Source: an uncultured Arthrobacter sp. (GTDB taxonomy: Bacteria; Actinomycetota; Actinomycetes; Actinomycetales; Micrococcaceae). Taken from it: a DNA stretch of 6,256 nt. The stretch covers positions 1-6,256 of the forward strand of contig CALMVY010000021.1 in assembly GCA_937873245.1 (NCBI GenBank), read 5' to 3'. Under the pieces are notes generated by a model, which made no database searches, had not been told where the DNA came from, and saw nothing but the letters and a program-made list of their open reading frames with translations. Below, piece after piece: positions 5,546-6,256 of this stretch. The position numbers were made by a program, and so were the translations under genes. Every line of letters starts with the position of its first letter. Position 1 is the first letter of the stretch.

Positions 5546-6256
5546 ACCGCCATTCATCACGGGATCTGTCAGCCAGTCAAGGAATTCCTGGTTGACACCG
5601 ATCTCTTTTGGACCCTGGTGCCCGTCATGCACCACCATTTTTGTGATGGGGCCTAATCCCTTTAAGACTTCGATGGCCATCGCATTGCTTCCGTACCAGG
5701 TGGTTTCGTAGTTCGTCAGCAGTTGGATGTGATGTTCTTTTGCCAGTGCATACATTTGTTTCGCGTGGTCGAGGCTGACGGCGAGCATCAGCACCACGCC
5801 GCGGGTCACGTCCTGCCAGAAGCTCGACACGTCCATCAGCGTCAGCCCGTTTCCAAGCGTACCAAGAATCAAGACGGCGAGCAGCGTGCCCCAGACGCTG
5901 CCCCGGCCGCCATAGAGGCTGGTGCCGCCGAGGATGATCGCGGCGATGACGGTGAGGAGGTGGGTCGAGGCCGCGTTCGGCGCCGCGGCGCCGAGCTGGG
6001 CGGCCAGCATCGTCCCGGCAACCGCACCGGAAATGCCGGAGATGACGTAGAGGATCATCTGCACCCGCTCGACCGGGAGCCCGATCAGGCGGCTCGCCTC
6101 GGGATTGCCGCCGACGGCGTAGACGAAGCGGCCGAAGCGGGTGCGGCGGAGCACGATCGAGAGGGCGATGAAGACGACGACCATCAGGATCGGCGGCACC
6201 GGGATGCCGCCGCCGCCGAGCTCGGTCAGCACCCGGCCCGAGCCGATCCAGTTGAA
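4490..6256 (-). CDS. Chimeric reading frame: ABC permease - oxidoreductase fragment - malate synthase
   Basis: A single frame without a stop runs from the right edge to TGA at 4490-4492 (588 codons seen; the true start is outside the window). Numbering from the internal GTG at 6232, residues 1-154 are the C-terminal half of an RbsC-type sugar permease, 153-230 a Gfo/Idh/MocA oxidoreductase piece, and 230-580 a malate synthase from its central region to the C-terminus. These families are unrelated and none is known to occur fused in this order. The central piece is truncated at both ends and has lost its Rossmann N-terminus and its C-terminal domain, so it cannot be a working enzyme. The permease looks almost complete at its C-terminus. 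The base composition drops from about 70% GC to about 50% in the middle piece. The frame is most likely a chimera of assembly, library or artificial origin; a true recombination event is the less likely alternative. The parts are listed separately. Confidence 0.85.
   Translation of the reverse strand, partial: FNWIGSGRVLTELGGGGIPVPPILMVVVFIALSIVLRRTRFGRFVYAVGGNPEASRLIGLPVERVQMILYVISGISGAVAGTMLAAQLGAAAPNAASTHLLTVIAAIILGGTSLYGGRGSVWGTLLAVLILGTLGNGLTLMDVSSFWQDVTRGVVLMLAVSLDHAKQMYALAKEHHIQLLTNYETTWYGSNAMAIEVLKGLGPITKMVVHDGHQGPKEIGVNQEFLDWLTDPVMNGGGALVDFGLHFFHTARQLLENGQGPYYYLPKMESHLEARLWNEVFVFAQDYLGIPQGTIRATVLIETIPAAFEMDEILYELRDHASGLNAGRWDYLFSIIKYFRDAGPRFVLPDRATVAMTAPFMRAYTELLVKTCHHRGAFAMGGMAAVIPNRREPEVTAQAFEKVRADKTREANDGFDGSWVAHPDLVPVCRDVFDAVLGERPNQLDRQRPEVSVTPDQLLDIASANGTVTEAGLRLNLYVAVAYTAVWISGNGAVAIHNLMEDAATAEISRSQVWQQIRNQVVLADTGRTVTRELVAGILAEETEKLRGEVGEDAFAKHYLPASKLIGDICLSEDYTDFLTTPAYELVD
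5543..5776 (-). pseudogene. Gfo/Idh/MocA-family oxidoreductase, internal fragment
   Basis: About 75 residues resembling the middle of NAD(P)-dependent sugar-type oxidoreductases. The fragment opens with [19 protein letters not shown], which matches the helix and strand after the usual EKPLA motif. It continues with [11 protein letters not shown] and [19 protein letters not shown], and ends with [10 protein letters not shown], which in the family normally continues with a CYG/C-Y-type segment. The N-terminal nucleotide-binding GxGxxG part and the rest of the C-terminal domain are absent. DNA at 5581-5760 is about 49% GC by hand count (about 42% at 5701-5760), against about 70% at 5761-5820, so this stretch has a different origin from its flanks. 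The style of the sequence suggests Bacteroidota, but that is recognition from memory. It has no start signal of its own and is not expected to be functional. Confidence 0.75.
5771..6256 (-). pseudogene. Sugar ABC transporter permease (RbsC/XylH type), C-terminal half
   Basis: About 160 residues of an inner-membrane permease of the ribose/xylose-type (BPD_transp_2) ABC importers; a full protein is about 320-350 residues, and the N-terminal half lies beyond the right edge. Hydrophobic segments are visible at residues 11-28, 58-80, 92-108 and 112-133 (counting from the GTG at 6232). Between the first two lies the cytoplasmic coupling region with [17 protein letters not shown], characteristic of the family, followed by [20 protein letters not shown] and [19 protein letters not shown] near the natural C-terminus. 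The family usually ends within a few residues of this point, so little of the permease is lost; it simply runs on into the next piece without a stop. The usual neighbours, an ATPase and a periplasmic binding protein, are not seen. Nothing ties it to allantoin uptake, since its link to the downstream operon rests on a suspect junction. Confidence 0.85.

Noticed and set aside
3728..5656. Long plus-strand open frame (642 codons)
   Set aside because: It is antisense to the aldolase-like and malate synthase genes, rich in Gly/Val/Gln/Asp/His repeats typical of the complement of high-GC coding DNA, and shows no recognisable domain. Such long shadows are expected at this GC content.
4490..6256. A genuine new multidomain transporter-enzyme fusion
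   Set aside because: The central domain is an internal fragment, the malate synthase has lost its catalytic arginine region, and composition changes at both joins; a chimera explains all of these at once.

Overview
The window is GC-rich (about 65-70% over most of its length). Every gene in it lies on the minus strand, closely spaced, so it reads as one operon running from right to left. Protein style, GTG starts and gene content point to a high-GC actinomycete, most likely Arthrobacter/Pseudarthrobacter (Micrococcaceae). That genus call is recognition from memory, not a database search.

Layout in the direction of transcription: (1) 6256-4490, one uninterrupted reading frame that enters from the right edge and is a three-part chimera. 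It holds the C-terminal part of an RbsC/XylH-type sugar ABC transporter permease, then a fragment of about 75 residues of a Gfo/Idh/MocA-family oxidoreductase encoded by clearly less GC-rich DNA (about 50%), then a malate synthase (AceB) lacking its N-terminal third. (2) 4486-3203, an HpcH/HpaI aldolase/CitE-like protein (DUF6986 type), starting 4 nt after the malate synthase stop. (3) 3182-2367, (S)-ureidoglycine aminohydrolase (AllE), a bicupin. (4) 2343-2182, a 53-residue two-helix membrane protein. (5) 2148-1351, hydroxypyruvate isomerase (Hyi family). (6) A 150-nt spacer, then allantoinase (AllB) from 1200 off the left edge, with its last few tens of residues missing.

Together (2)-(6) and the malate synthase part form a ureide (allantoin) catabolic operon. 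AllB opens allantoin to allantoate; AllE deaminates ureidoglycine to ureidoglycolate, which leads to glyoxylate. Malate synthase would condense glyoxylate with acetyl-CoA to malate, while Hyi handles hydroxypyruvate/tartronate semialdehyde from the glyoxylate carboligase route. Allantoate amidohydrolase, a ureidoglycolate-degrading enzyme, glyoxylate carboligase, a regulator and an allantoin transporter are not in the window.

The most unusual feature is the chimeric frame at 4490-6256. Both junctions fall where the two joined proteins carry similar short motifs, and the middle piece differs in base composition. An assembly or library chimera, or an artificial construct, is the leading explanation; a real rearrangement is possible but needs read-level evidence. 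I saw no RNA gene, CRISPR array, insertion sequence or convincing terminator.
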